From assembly GCA_964583185.1 (NCBI GenBank), contig CAZOVL010000118.1, forward strand, positions 1 through 6,403: a DNA stretch of 6,403 nucleotides, read 5' to 3'. This document shows, one piece after another, positions 6,354 to 6,403 of the stretch; within the stretch, counting starts at the first letter, position 1, and every line of letters begins with the position of its first letter. The notes beneath the pieces were generated by a model, which saw only the letters and a program-made list of their open reading frames with translations, ran no database searches and was not told the origin of the DNA. The position numbers were made by a program, and so were the translations under genes. Origin of the DNA: Bacteroides_E sp964583185 (GTDB lineage Bacteria > Bacteroidota > Bacteroidia > Bacteroidales > Bacteroidaceae).

Positions 6354-6403
6354 TTAATAGGATGATTGTTTGAAGATTTCTAATGATAGGTCTTCATTTT
6401 TTT
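6354..6403 (-). CDS. Possible last codons of an upstream gene (partial, unproven)
   Basis: One minus-strand frame is open from the right edge to a TAA at 6354-6356 and reads KNEDLSLEIFKQSSY. The composition looks protein-like and the stop is followed at once by two inverted repeats, as a gene end might be. Fifteen open codons in AT-rich DNA is not significant by itself, and another frame gives the short KKMKTYH ending at 6380. No family can be assigned. Confidence 0.25.
   Translation of the reverse strand, partial: KNEDLSLEIFKQSSY
6371..6403 (+). terminator. Weak hairpin with T-run at right edge
   Basis: TGAAGA (6371-6376) pairs with TCTTCA (6391-6396), and three more pairs including two G-T wobbles can extend the stem. 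Seven T residues follow on the plus strand to the edge. The shape fits an intrinsic terminator on that strand, but there is no plus-strand gene in the window for it to serve, and the possible minus-strand coding end runs through it. It may therefore be chance. Confidence 0.25.

Noticed and set aside
6380..6397. Tiny minus-strand open frame MKTYH as a leader peptide for miaA
   Set aside because: Five codons with no repeated regulatory codons and no attenuator structure linked to it; the ATG is simply part of an A-rich run.
1..6403. Defence island, toxin-antitoxin, CRISPR or mobile element
   Set aside because: All full-length genes are recognisable housekeeping, peptidase or transporter types, there are no long direct or terminal repeats, and codon use looks uniform by eye.

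Overview
The window reads as ordinary chromosome from a low-GC member of the Bacteroidota, probably of the Bacteroidales type. Evidence: a MiaA of the divergent second-copy type that I associate with Bacteroides relatives, a DUF5687-type membrane protein (a family I know mainly from Bacteroidota), start codons that mostly lack a Shine-Dalgarno sequence, and TAnnTTTG-like promoter boxes upstream of three genes. Every gene is on the minus strand, so transcription runs from high to low coordinates. No mobile element, CRISPR array, tRNA, rRNA or phage gene is visible, and no gene-free stretch exceeds 300 bases.

In transcription order: a gene-poor right edge (6236-6403) holds a promoter for miaA, several AT-rich inverted repeats and perhaps the last codons of an upstream gene. 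miaA (6235-5327) encodes a tRNA dimethylallyltransferase-family enzyme. After a 49-base spacer with its own -7 box comes kdsA (5277-4474), which makes KDO-8-phosphate for the inner core of lipopolysaccharide; its residues place it in the metal-dependent class. After a 103-base spacer comes a 939-residue secreted zinc peptidase of family M16 (4370-1551). Nineteen bases later a 500-residue polytopic membrane protein of the DUF5687 type begins (1531-29), and one base after its stop codon a further gene starts (27-1, cut by the window edge) whose nine visible residues fit the start of an ABC transporter ATPase.

The layout suggests two groups. miaA and kdsA are housekeeping genes, each with a likely promoter. 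The M16 peptidase, the membrane protein and the ATPase are spaced like one operon; the last two probably form a two-part ABC transporter of unknown substrate, and the peptidase would act in the periplasm. No exotic system is evident. The points most worth a second look are the peptidase/DUF5687/ATPase group, the divergent MiaA, and an ACTCTT/AAGAGT element that recurs in all three promoter-bearing spacers.
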